From: Alkalihalobacillus sp. FSL W8-0930
Lineage (GTDB): Bacteria > Bacillota > Bacilli > Bacillales > Bacillaceae_D
Reading direction: 5' to 3'
DNA length: 64,000 bases
Assembly: GCA_037965595.1 (NCBI GenBank)
Contig: CP150183.1
Location: forward strand, 3,224,001-3,288,000
Within the stretch, counting starts at the first letter, position 1, and each line of letters opens with the position of its first letter. Both the position numbers and the translations under genes were made by a program. Shown one piece after another: positions 1-7,939 of the stretch. Below the pieces are notes generated by a model. That model saw nothing but the letters and a program-made list of their open reading frames with translations, did no database searches and was not told where the DNA came from.

Positions 1-33
1 GAAATCAGACTCACTCCCAATCGAACGATTCAT
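1..33 (-). CDS. 5' end of an unidentified gene leaving the window
   Basis: An ATG at 33-31 on the minus strand is preceded by AGGAGGTG at a good distance, and eleven codons (MNRSIGSESDF) stay open to the window edge. The ribosome site is strong enough to call a start, but eleven residues do not identify the product. Confidence 0.5.
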   Translation of the reverse strand, partial: MNRSIGSESDF

Positions 34-104
34 ACTCCCACCTCCTATCACGTATTTCTTTTATCTTATCGAACCATTGACCCTTTGTAAACAATAACCT
101 TTTC

Positions 105-209
105 TTAAGAAACCATCCAGTTGACTGTTCCAATAATAAGGCCCCAAAGTGGAATGTTAATGAGAATACCATAGAACAATCCACGGGCAAATCCTCTTTG
201 TTGCACCAT
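105..209 (-). CDS. Small single-span membrane protein, 34 aa
   Basis: An ATG is preceded by AAGGAGGG eight bases upstream and followed by 34 codons ending in TAA. The product begins MVQQRGFARGLFYG and continues with one hydrophobic span (about residues 13-33) containing N, P and W, the usual look of small Bacillus membrane proteins. I do not recognise the family. It lies between the rfb genes and the partial gene at the left edge, on the same strand as both. Confidence 0.6.
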   Translation of the reverse strand: MVQQRGFARGLFYGILINIPLWGLIIGTVNWMVS

Positions 210-298
210 CGTGAATCCCTCCTTGTTGCTGTATATCATACCCGAAGATCGAGTCGTTCGAACAAATTAAGGAGGATTTACATGATTTTTTGAGGAGT

Positions 299-1252
299 TT
301 AGTGGTTTATTCCTTGATTTACATACCAATCAATTGTTTCCTTTAATCCACTACGAAAATCACAAACCGGCCGCCACCCAAGCTCTTCTCTGATCTTTGA
401 TGCATCAATCGCATATCTTAAATCATGCCCTAACCGGTCAGGTACCCTTGCGATCTGACTCTTTGGAACCTGCATCATAGTAAGAATCTCTTCTACAAGA
501 TCCTTGTTGCTCCATTCATTGTTTGCCCCGATATTGTACACACTTCCAGGACTACCTTTATGAAGAACACGATCAATGGCCGTGCAATGATCATATACGT
601 GAAGCCAATCGCGAACGTTCTGCCCCTCCCCATACAAAGGAATTTGCTCTCCATTCATCGCTTGATTAATCACAACTGGAATTAGTTTTTCCGGATATTG
701 ATTCGGTCCATAATTGTTGGAACACCGCGTAATCCTTGTATCCATACCATACGTTTCATAGTAGGACCTCACAAAGAAGTCAGCACTAGCCTTACTTGCA
801 GCATAAGGACTGTTTGGGGCGAGCGGTGTTTCTTCTGTAAACAATCCATCGCTCCCAAGTGTGCCGTACACCTCATCCGTCGAGATCTGCACAAAGGTTT
901 TCACATGGTGTGCCCGTGCACATTCAAGTAAATTCTGTGTCCCAAGGACATTGGTCTCCACAAACCTACTCGGTGCATGAATACTTCGATCGACATGCGA
1001 TTCAGCAGCAAAATGGACCACCGCATCAATCTCGTAGCTTGAGAAAAGCTGTTCCATTTTCTCTCTATCTCGAATGTCCGCGTGGATAAAATTGTATCGA
1101 TCTGTACTTGCAATGGACGAAAGATTCGCTACGTTTCCCGCATACGTCAATGCATCAACATTTATAATTTGATAGTCAGGATACTCCCTTAACATATACC
1201 GAATAAAGTGGCTACCGATAAACCCAGCACCACCTGTTACTAAAAGCTTCAT
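299..1252 (-). CDS. rfbB: dTDP-glucose 4,6-dehydratase
   Basis: This 317-residue enzyme converts dTDP-glucose to dTDP-4-keto-6-deoxyglucose, the second step of nucleotide-activated deoxysugar synthesis, in the cytoplasm. Visible: the NAD-binding GGAGFIG at the N-terminus, the STDEVYG segment carrying the Thr-Asp-Glu catalytic group, and YAASK, the Tyr-x-x-x-Lys pair of short-chain dehydrogenases. It is slightly shorter than many RfbB (about 320-350). Its ATG overlaps the stop of rfbC by four bases (ATGA), so the three genes A-C-B are translationally coupled. It is the last gene of the set; nothing downstream in the window resembles rfbD. Confidence 0.95.
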   Translation of the reverse strand: MKLLVTGGAGFIGSHFIRYMLREYPDYQIINVDALTYAGNVANLSSIASTDRYNFIHADIRDREKMEQLFSSYEIDAVVHFAAESHVDRSIHAPSRFVETNVLGTQNLLECARAHHVKTFVQISTDEVYGTLGSDGLFTEETPLAPNSPYAASKASADFFVRSYYETYGMDTRITRCSNNYGPNQYPEKLIPVVINQAMNGEQIPLYGEGQNVRDWLHVYDHCTAIDRVLHKGSPGSVYNIGANNEWSNKDLVEEILTMMQVPKSQIARVPDRLGHDLRYAIDASKIREELGWRPVCDFRSGLKETIDWYVNQGINH

Positions 1253-1803
1253 ACAATCTTTTCCTCCTCTAACACCTCACGAAGTATCGGCAGCTGTTGA
1301 TCTTTCTCTGATAAAATAGGCGTAGATGTAGGCCACTTAATCGCTAGCTCCCGATCCGCCCAATTCACCCCGCGCTCCATTTCTCGATTATACAGCTGAT
1401 CTACTTTATACAAAACCTGTGTATGTGGAGAAAGTGTGCAAAACCCATGCGCAAAACCCTTTGGTACAAGTAATTGTTGATGATCATCTGCCTGAAGTGT
1501 CACCGCGATCCATTTTTTAAAGGTAGAAGAAGTTGGCCTAAGATCAACGACTACATCATAGACCGCTCCAGATAAAACGCGGACCAGCTTCGTTTGCGCA
1601 GCTTCTCCGATTTGTAAGTGAAGCCCTCTTAACACGCCAGACTGAGAAGAATATGAGTGATTATCTTGAATAAACGTTGTGGAAATTCCTACCTCGTGCC
1701 ACGCAACTTGTTGATAACTTTCCAAGAAAAAACCACGCTCATCATGGTAGACGGTCGGCTCAATCAGTTTCACGCCCTCTATCTCAAGCTCGATTACCTT
1801 CAT
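1249..1803 (-). CDS. rfbC: dTDP-4-dehydrorhamnose 3,5-epimerase
   Basis: This 184-residue cupin-fold enzyme epimerises C3 and C5 of dTDP-4-keto-6-deoxyglucose, the step towards rhamnose-type sugars. Family features seen are the DERGFFLESYQ opening, the DNHSYS and GVLRGLHLQ segments (with the catalytic His) and the PKGFAHGFCTL motif. The length is normal. Both ends overlap neighbours by four bases, with rfbA upstream and rfbB downstream, so it is the middle of a coupled three-gene operon. An epimerase without a neighbouring reductase leaves the final sugar uncertain. Confidence 0.95.
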   Translation of the reverse strand: MKVIELEIEGVKLIEPTVYHDERGFFLESYQQVAWHEVGISTTFIQDNHSYSSQSGVLRGLHLQIGEAAQTKLVRVLSGAVYDVVVDLRPTSSTFKKWIAVTLQADDHQQLLVPKGFAHGFCTLSPHTQVLYKVDQLYNREMERGVNWADRELAIKWPTSTPILSEKDQQLPILREVLEEEKIV

Positions 1804-2558
1804 ATTGAGACAATCTCGTAGGATCGACTTAAAATCAAATCAAGATTAATCTCTGCTGCAAGCTGATGTGCCTGAGCTAACGACTCATGAGTTCCTGCGT
1901 CAATCCATTCACCCTGCACATACTGGTAGCCAAGCGTTTGCTTTGCCAAATAAGCTAAGTTTACATCCGTGATCTCGAGCTCTCCCCTGGCTGACGGAAG
2001 CAAGGTCTCAATGATGTCAAAGACAGAAGGCCGGTAGAGGTAGAGCCCGGTCACCGCATCATTTGATTGAGGCAGCAAAGGCTTCTCATCAATTGATGTC
2101 ATTACACCATCAACAATTGTCGCCACCCCAAACCGTTCCGGATCCTCCACTTTTTTCAACATCACCATCGCCTCAAAACGTTCATCGTTCTGAAATTGGC
2201 GTACCGCACTTGATATTGGCTCAGTAAACAAGTTATCCCCAAGCAAAACGGTCACCCCATCACACCCGACAAAACCTCTCGCTAACCGCAACGCATCCGC
2301 GATTCCACCAGGCGACTCCTGCACCTTGTACGTCAGATTCATCCCGTACCGTTTCCCGTTCCCAAGCAAACCAAGAATCTGTGCCCCGTCCCGCTTGCCA
2401 ACAACGACTAACACATCAAGAATGCCCGCTTCCTTTAACCGTGCAAGCCCATGCATAATCATCGGATATCGCCCAACCGGCAGCATATGCTTATTAATGG
2501 ACGCCGTCAGCGGAAGCAGCCGCGAACCCGTGCCCCCCGCCAAGATCACACCTTTCAT
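1800..2558 (-). CDS. rfbA: Glucose-1-phosphate thymidylyltransferase
   Basis: This enzyme joins glucose-1-phosphate to dTTP, the first committed step of dTDP-sugar synthesis. The open frame reaches 2720, but the family always starts MKGVILAGGTGSR, the nucleotide-binding loop, and that Met at 2558 has GGGAGGGA just upstream, so I place the start there (252 residues, similar to SpsI-type proteins and shorter than the 290-residue enterobacterial form). Also visible are MLPVGRYPM, the GDNLF metal/nucleotide motif and EITDVN. It is the first gene of the rfbA-C-B operon. In Bacillus such genes often feed spore-coat or wall polysaccharide; which one here is unknown. Confidence 0.93.
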   Translation of the reverse strand: MKGVILAGGTGSRLLPLTASINKHMLPVGRYPMIMHGLARLKEAGILDVLVVVGKRDGAQILGLLGNGKRYGMNLTYKVQESPGGIADALRLARGFVGCDGVTVLLGDNLFTEPISSAVRQFQNDERFEAMVMLKKVEDPERFGVATIVDGVMTSIDEKPLLPQSNDAVTGLYLYRPSVFDIIETLLPSARGELEITDVNLAYLAKQTLGYQYVQGEWIDAGTHESLAQAHQLAAEINLDLILSRSYEIVSI

Positions 2559-2599
2559 GAAAAGATCCCTCCCAGATTTATACGTTAGTCGTAGTTTAT

Positions 2600-2700
2600 G
2601 CAAGTTGGGCACAGAGGGTACGTTAGCAAGAGGATTGATGCCTATATTAAGAAAGGGAGCTCCTTTAGCAAGAGAATCCAGGACATATGTAAGACCTTTT
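2600..2700. repeat. Short degenerate word array (tagcaaga-like)
   Basis: The spacer upstream of rfbA holds four loosely spaced copies of a word close to tagcaaga or taagaa, about 19-24 bases apart. It resembles the longer array at 9520-10010 and may be a remnant of the same kind of sequence. Confidence 0.3.
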
Positions 2701-2790
2701 CCTATAATACATCCGTTCACCTCACATTTACATCACGTTCCTCCTCAATAGCAAGACCAATGATTCGTTTACTAAGACGCCACGACATGA

Positions 2791-2820
2791 AAAAACTCCG
2801 ACCCAAAAGTCGGAGTTTCC
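2791..2820 (-). terminator. Terminator of the GH73 hydrolase gene
   Basis: A perfect ten-base stem (aaactccgac with gtcggagttt, six-base loop) followed on the minus strand by a T run, a few bases after the stop codon at 2826. Confidence 0.9.
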
Positions 2821-2825
2821 TGCAT

Positions 2826-5800
2826 TTATTTTTTGTATACCGGAACATCAAGGTTCAATGTGTAAGAACCAATGCCCTGATACAGATTGTACATGCTGTG
2901 AACCTGCTTAGAAGCCCAACCAATATCTGTTGCATACTGGTGCGACGCACGGCCATTTCGAACCATAGCATCTGGATTCCAACGCATTTTGTATAATGAG
3001 TTTTGACCAGATTTCACATAGCTGTTACCAATGAAAGCTGCTCCACCAACGATAGATTTGTAAGGTGTTGTCCAGCCTTGATCGTATGCGTACTTAGTAC
3101 CACATTCAATTGGACAGCTATCCTTCGCACCAATGCCGTACATGTTGTAAACTGTTACGCCATTATATTTCACGCCTCTAGCAAGGGTAGACGATCCGTT
3201 CCCTGTCTCAAGTAATGCGTGAGATAATAAGTACACATCATTAATACCGTGTGTACGTCCAGCATCGATAAATGCTTTACCTTGTCCTGCAAGAATTCCT
3301 TTTCCACGCAAGTAATTGTTAAGAGCAGCTTCACTTGCCCCACTTGTTTTAGCTAGGTCTAGGAATTGGAACTGCTGTACTTTATCATTAATAAAGTTAT
3401 TCGGGTCAAGATAGTACACGATATCTTGTTTCTTAGCATCGACCCAGAACAATTGATACCAGCTACCACTCGTGTTGCGAATAGAAAGTCGCTGACCATT
3501 CTTTAATTGTCCAACCACTGGATAATTTGTTCCAGGGCCACTACGAACATTTAGCGCAGAAGCATTAACAACATAATTGTTCCCACTTCTTGTTACGTAG
3601 TCCTTATGCACATACTGTGTATAACGATCCGTTTGCGCATTAGCTCCAACCTGCATGTTGGCCGCTTGGTCTAGGGTGATGTTGTAGCTTGTCTTATTAT
3701 CTTGTTTAGTCGTTAAGTAACTTGAATGAATCCACACCGTACGATTATTTAATGTACCTCTGTACCATGTGTTACTTCCTACTTTTTCAGTTAAGTGAAC
3801 GCGGAAAACTTCATCTTTATAGTTGGAAAGACTATACACTTTGTCTTTGGATCCGCCCCATGCTTTTGTAAGAGCATCTCCATTACCTTTAATGATGAAA
3901 GATTTCTGCTTTTTATCTACACCTTTGTGCGTGCGGGTATTCACTTCAGAAGCTTTTACCCAACCAACTGTTCCTTTTGTTGCACTTGGTTGATTGCTGA
4001 TTAAGTAGTAGGTTTGACCTAAATACGTAGCTTCCTTCTTAATGTAGTAAACAGCGTCTACTAGTTGAGAAGTGTTAAGAGTTGATGTATCACCTAGCTT
4101 TTTATACACCTTTGCACTCTTATATAAGTGTCCGAGCTTACTTGTTGATTTCTCTTTTACATCAAGTGTATCAACGTACGAACTGTGAAGCCATACCGTA
4201 CGATTATTTAATGTTCCACGGTACCACGTGTTATTTCCTACTTTTTCTGTCAGGTGAACATTAAATACTTGGCCACGATAATCAGATAGTTTGTAAACAA
4301 CATCGTTGGATCCGCCCCATGCTTTCGTATGGGCATTCCCTACACCTTTAATATAAAAATTCTTACCCTTCTTATCAACACCTGTATGTGTACGAGTGTT
4401 GACTTCAGAAGACTTAACCCATCCTAGTGTTCCATTTTTTGCACTTGGTTCTGTACTAATCAGATAATAAGTACTTCCATCATACTGAGCTTGACGCTTA
4501 ATATAATAGACAGAATTAAGTAATTTAGATGTATCCAGTGTAGATGAACTACCTAACGCATGATATACTTTAGCATTCTTATAAAGATGACCTAAACGAC
4601 TTGTTGATTGTTCATTCGAAACCGTCACTCTTTCCACAAACGCACTGTGGATCCAAACCGTACGATTGTTTAAGGTTCCTCTATACCAAGTATTGTTTCC
4701 AACCTTCTCTGTTAGATGAACATTAAACGTCTTCCCTTTTTGTGAAGAAAGATCGTAAACATGGTCCTTTGATCCGCCCCATGCTTTAGTGTAGGCTTTC
4801 CCAGTCCCTTTCACTTGGAACGCGCGTTTTTCACGATCTACACCTTTGTGTGCGTGGGTCGTTAACTCCGAAGACTTAACCCAACCAACAGTACCTTTTG
4901 TTGCACTCGGTTCTTTACTAATCAAATAGTAAGTTGCTCCACTATATGACGCCTCTTGTTTAATGTAGTAAACAGCATTCGTATACTGAGACGTATTCAA
5001 TGTATTAGCATCGCCCAAGTTTTTATAGATCTTAGCATTGCCTTTTAAATGACCCAATCGACTCGTCGACTTTTTTTCAGGCTCTTCTTGAACGACCATC
5101 ATAGAGAACATCATCATTGGGCTCTCTTCAAGTTCTTCAAGAACAAGTTCGTCTTCTGTAACTTCTGCTGCTGCTTCTTCAGTCACAACATCATCCGCTG
5201 CTTCCTCTTCAGTCACAACATCATCCGCTGCTTCTTCTTCGGTCACAACATCATCCGCTGCTTCTTCTTCGGTCACAACATCATCCGCTGCTTCTTCTTC
5301 AGTCACAACGTCATCCGCTGCTTCTTCTTCAGTCACAACATCATCCGCTGCTTCTTCTTCAGCTACAACATCATCTGCTGCTTCCTCTTCAGCTACAACA
5401 TCATCTGCTGCTTCCTCTTCAGTCACAACATCATCTGTTGCTTCTTCTTCCGTTGCAACATCATCCGCTGCTTCCTCTTCAGTCACAACATCATCTGCTG
5501 CTTCTTCTTCAGCTCCAACATCATCTGCTGCTTCCTCTTCAGCTATAACATCATCCGCTGCTTCTTCTCCATCTACAGCAGTATCCTCTTCAGTCACCAT
5601 TTCTTCGTTCGCAGCTTCCTCTTCTTCAAGTTGAAGAAGGGATAAACAGTCCTTAAGAGTGGAAATTTCCTCTTCTGTTAATTCAAGCTGATCCAGATCA
5701 AAATCCTCTAAATCATCCTTCTTGATTTCGTCCAAATCGAACATATCTGACAAACAAGCATTCACATGCTCTAGCTCATATGTATCATCTTCAATCTCGA

Positions 5801-5918
5801 TTGGTTCTTCAAAATCATCAGGCGTGCTTGTCACAGTAGACTCTGCAAGCGCAGCATAGGGTGACAAAAGGTTAAACAAAAGCAAAAAAGCAACGAATAA
5901 ACTCAGTATTTTTTTCAT
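2826..5918 (-). CDS. Secreted cell-wall glucosaminidase (GH73) with SH3-like repeats and acidic tail
   Basis: A 1030-residue exported peptidoglycan hydrolase. In order: signal peptide (1-25, ending ALA); acidic segment; about 13 copies of a ten-residue EEAADDVVTE-type repeat (about 116-250); three near-identical modules of about 150 residues beginning TSRLGHL or TSKLGHL (about 284, 439, 591), which look like GW/SH3_8 wall-binding units; a bacterial SH3 domain with LNVRSGPGTNYPVVG (about 786); and a C-terminal endo-N-acetylglucosaminidase domain with the catalytic-Glu segment SHALLETGNGSS (about 902) and NMYGIGA. It probably cleaves glycan strands during growth or cell separation. The start has a good ribosome site and the gene stands alone, with its own terminator. 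Confidence 0.9.
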   Translation of the reverse strand: MKKILSLFVAFLLLFNLLSPYAALAESTVTSTPDDFEEPIEIEDDTYELEHVNACLSDMFDLDEIKKDDLEDFDLDQLELTEEEISTLKDCLSLLQLEEEEAANEEMVTEEDTAVDGEEAADDVIAEEEAADDVGAEEEAADDVVTEEEAADDVATEEEATDDVVTEEEAADDVVAEEEAADDVVAEEEAADDVVTEEEAADDVVTEEEAADDVVTEEEAADDVVTEEEAADDVVTEEEAADDVVTEEAAAEVTEDELVLEELEESPMMMFSMMVVQEEPEKKSTSRLGHLKGNAKIYKNLGDANTLNTSQYTNAVYYIKQEASYSGATYYLISKEPSATKGTVGWVKSSELTTHAHKGVDREKRAFQVKGTGKAYTKAWGGSKDHVYDLSSQKGKTFNVHLTEKVGNNTWYRGTLNNRTVWIHSAFVERVTVSNEQSTSRLGHLYKNAKVYHALGSSSTLDTSKLLNSVYYIKRQAQYDGSTYYLISTEPSAKNGTLGWVKSSEVNTRTHTGVDKKGKNFYIKGVGNAHTKAWGGSNDVVYKLSDYRGQVFNVHLTEKVGNNTWYRGTLNNRTVWLHSSYVDTLDVKEKSTSKLGHLYKSAKVYKKLGDTSTLNTSQLVDAVYYIKKEATYLGQTYYLISNQPSATKGTVGWVKASEVNTRTHKGVDKKQKSFIIKGNGDALTKAWGGSKDKVYSLSNYKDEVFRVHLTEKVGSNTWYRGTLNNRTVWIHSSYLTTKQDNKTSYNITLDQAANMQVGANAQTDRYTQYVHKDYVTRSGNNYVVNASALNVRSGPGTNYPVVGQLKNGQRLSIRNTSGSWYQLFWVDAKKQDIVYYLDPNNFINDKVQQFQFLDLAKTSGASEAALNNYLRGKGILAGQGKAFIDAGRTHGINDVYLLSHALLETGNGSSTLARGVKYNGVTVYNMYGIGAKDSCPIECGTKYAYDQGWTTPYKSIVGGAAFIGNSYVKSGQNSLYKMRWNPDAMVRNGRASHQYATDIGWASKQVHSMYNLYQGIGSYTLNLDVPVYKK
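5171..5570. repeat. 30-bp tandem repeat inside the hydrolase gene
   Basis: About 13 tandem 30-bp units encode the acidic EEAADDVVTE repeat. Neighbouring copies are nearly identical at DNA level, so copy number probably varies between strains; length changes keep the reading frame. Confidence 0.9.
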
Positions 5919-6114
5919 ATCAAACCCCTTCCATTACTAGTTAAAAAGATGCATATCTTAGAAACCAGACCAATTATACTACAGAAATTGGCATTTAGTC
6001 CGGAAAAATGTGAAAAAAGATCAAAAATAATGTTTGATATTTTAACCATATGTAATATATGCAGTCTATTATTGTATCGGTCGCTTCGCGTACTTCTTTA
6101 CACCTTAAGGAAAA

Positions 6115-6151
6115 AAACAGAAAAAAACACAGCTCCACTCAGGAACTGTGT
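6115..6151 (-). terminator. Terminator of the vanZ-like gene
   Basis: On the minus strand acacag...ctgtgt pairs around a short internal stem and is followed by a long T run. It overlaps the last codons of the gene. Confidence 0.8.
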
Positions 6152-6639
6152 ACCTTCTTCTTGCGTGACAACCACCAAATCATCGATAGAATTCCAATTA
6201 ACCCACCAACCGTATCAATCACTACATCTCCAATTAACCCTTGGCGCTCTGCACTAAAGTATTGTCTCGTCTCATCAATACTCGCATAAATCAAGACCGT
6301 AAAAAAAGTAATGAGCGCGGCCACTCTTACTCGAACAAAAAAAGCGAGTAACCGAGTGGCAAGAAATCCAACCAGTGCGAACACTGTTACATGAGAGGCT
6401 TTTCGAATGAAAAATTCTAAGAATCCTGCAACGCCATTCGCTTCAATGCTTCTAACCTGATACCCATATGTAAATGAAATTTTGTTTAAAAATGTATCCT
6501 CTAACCAGTGAATTGGCAGCTTATTTAATGTAGGTCTAATATCCTGATTCGAATAAGGTTGGGAGGTTGAATAATAAATAAGTCCTATCACCCCAAATAG
6601 TAGAACTGCTGTAATGAATAGCTTCGTTCGTTCGTTCAA
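6139..6639 (-). CDS. VanZ-family membrane protein
   Basis: This 166-residue protein has four probable membrane spans. The VanZ signature is visible: KASHVTVFALVGF around residue 81, then ASIDETRQYF and GDVVIDTVGG near the end. VanZ proteins occur throughout Firmicutes; one confers low-level teicoplanin resistance in enterococci, but the role of most homologues is unknown. It is a single gene between the wall hydrolase and uspA with its own terminator, so no operon partner hints at function. Confidence 0.85.
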   Translation of the reverse strand: MNERTKLFITAVLLFGVIGLIYYSTSQPYSNQDIRPTLNKLPIHWLEDTFLNKISFTYGYQVRSIEANGVAGFLEFFIRKASHVTVFALVGFLATRLLAFFVRVRVAALITFFTVLIYASIDETRQYFSAERQGLIGDVVIDTVGGLIGILSMIWWLSRKKKVHSS

Positions 6640-6731
6640 TCGATCACCGTACTTTCTTTATATAAGTCTTACTTATTGTACCAGTAATCATAAAAGGATG
6701 GGGAAGAATGACAGAAAACTTCTTAGACATC

Positions 6732-6761
6732 AAAAAAACCTCGATCCTAGTAGACGAGGTC
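6732..6761 (-). terminator. Terminator of the uspA-like gene
   Basis: The acctcg/cgaggt stem with a ten-base loop is followed by seven T residues on the minus strand, 14 bases after the stop at 6775. Confidence 0.85.
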
Positions 6762-6774
6762 TGATCCAACCTAT

Positions 6775-7194
6775 TTACCTTGCAATGAGCACGGGGATTT
6801 TCGCATGCTTGGCTAATTTATGACTAACACTACCAAGAACAAGTGTCTGCAAGTCGTTTCTGCCACGACTTCCAACAACTAAACAGTCGTAATCATGTTC
6901 TTTTAGATAGAGTAGAACCATTCGAGCCGGTTCCCCTCGAAGATAAAAGCTAGATGAAGAAATTCCCTCATGATGCAGATAATCCATACTTTCTGCTACC
7001 ATTCGTTTGGAGAGCGCGTCTGCTTCTCGGTTATCACTATAACGCAAGATTTGAGAATTATCTTTTACATCGACACAATACACAAGATCAATATGAACCT
7101 CAGACTTATACGGTTCAACCATTTTTACTGCTTTTTCTAACCCTTTTCTAGCATGCACTGATCCATCCGTCGCTACCAGTATTCGCTTAAACAT
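6775..7194 (-). CDS. Universal stress protein, UspA family
   Basis: A 139-residue single-domain cytoplasmic protein. It begins with FKRILVATDGS, the standard Usp opening, and ends with the ATP-binding pattern G-x2-G-x9-G-S (GSRG, then LGS), so it belongs to the nucleotide-binding branch. The open frame extends 17 codons upstream to 7245, but the family start is the Met at 7194, which has a modest GGGGCG site. Usp proteins help survival under starvation or stress; the specific signal cannot be read here. It is monocistronic with a terminator. Confidence 0.88.
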   Translation of the reverse strand: MFKRILVATDGSVHARKGLEKAVKMVEPYKSEVHIDLVYCVDVKDNSQILRYSDNREADALSKRMVAESMDYLHHEGISSSSFYLRGEPARMVLLYLKEHDYDCLVVGSRGRNDLQTLVLGSVSHKLAKHAKIPVLIAR

Positions 7195-7377
7195 TTTACA
7201 CGCCCCAATCACTTTCATTTTGAAGTTGAATAACTGGTCATACACTTTATGTATACCCGATTTTTTCGTTTTTACACACGAAGAGGTCTGTTACCAAAAA
7301 GTATAAGTAAATGAATAAGGTAAAATGCATGATAAATAAGAGACTTAAGACCATATAATGAACCCTATACCAAGACA

Positions 7378-7411
7378 GAAAAAAAGCACACCAACTACTG
7401 TTGATGTGCTC
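7378..7411 (-). terminator. Terminator of the BclA-like gene
   Basis: AGCACA/TGTGCT stem with a 14-base loop and a run of seven T on the minus strand, just after the stop at 7423. Confidence 0.8.
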
Positions 7412-7422
7412 AAAACAAAGGT

Positions 7423-7914
7423 TTACCCTGTGATAATTGGACCAATTGGACCATCAGCAAAACGATGGAATGTTACGTGTCCTGCACTGTTTGCTTCGTT
7501 TGATGCGTTAACAATTGTTACTGGGAACGTGGATAAGTTGTTAATTGTAATCGTGTCACCTGCTGCATAGCTTTGTACACGAACAATCGTTAACTGACCT
7601 CCACCAGCATCCGAGTTCGTACCAGGCGCTACTGGTGTAGCCCCACCGTTAACAATTAACGCAAATACCGGGTTAGCCGGTGTTGTCGCTGCAGTGTTAA
7701 TCGTTACACTCGTGTAATATAGACCTGGTGTCACAATTGTAAAAGTGCCCGTTGCTGCTGTATACATAACACCCGATAATGAAAATGGGTTCAGACCTGT
7801 TACAACTCCACCAACTGCAACCGTTTGAGGCTGCATGTTACTGTTAAAAAACGGCTGTAACGTTTATCCGGTTGGACCAGGCGGACCCGTTGGACCTTGT
7901 TCTCCTGTATTCAT
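7423..7914 (-). pseudogene. BclA-like collagen/C1q-type spore-surface protein, broken by an in-frame stop
   Basis: From ATG 7914 the frame reads MNTGEQGPTGPPGPTG, a collagen-like Gly-x-y run, then meets TAA at 7866-7864 in the middle of a Gly-x-Thr triplet. The same frame continues after the stop with LQPFF and a 137-residue domain rich in T, V, A and G (LNPFSLSG, YYTSVTI, QSYAAGDTITI), typical of the C-terminal trimerising domain of BclA-type exosporium glycoproteins. No ribosome site precedes either possible start. The collagen stretch is very short for the family, so the 5' part also seems lost. It sits between abgT and its terminator. A read-through or sequencing error is possible. Confidence 0.75.
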
Positions 7915-7939
7915 CCGATCATTGGGCAATTCGTCTAAC

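Noticed and set aside
5049..5645. Plus-strand frame of 198 codons opposite the wall hydrolase
   Set aside because: It is the reverse reading of the acidic 30-bp repeat; the minus strand encodes a full signal peptide-to-catalytic-domain protein.
6614..6823. 69-codon plus-strand frame between vanZ-like and uspA-like genes
   Set aside because: It crosses the uspA terminator and part of the uspA gene in antisense and has no ribosome site.
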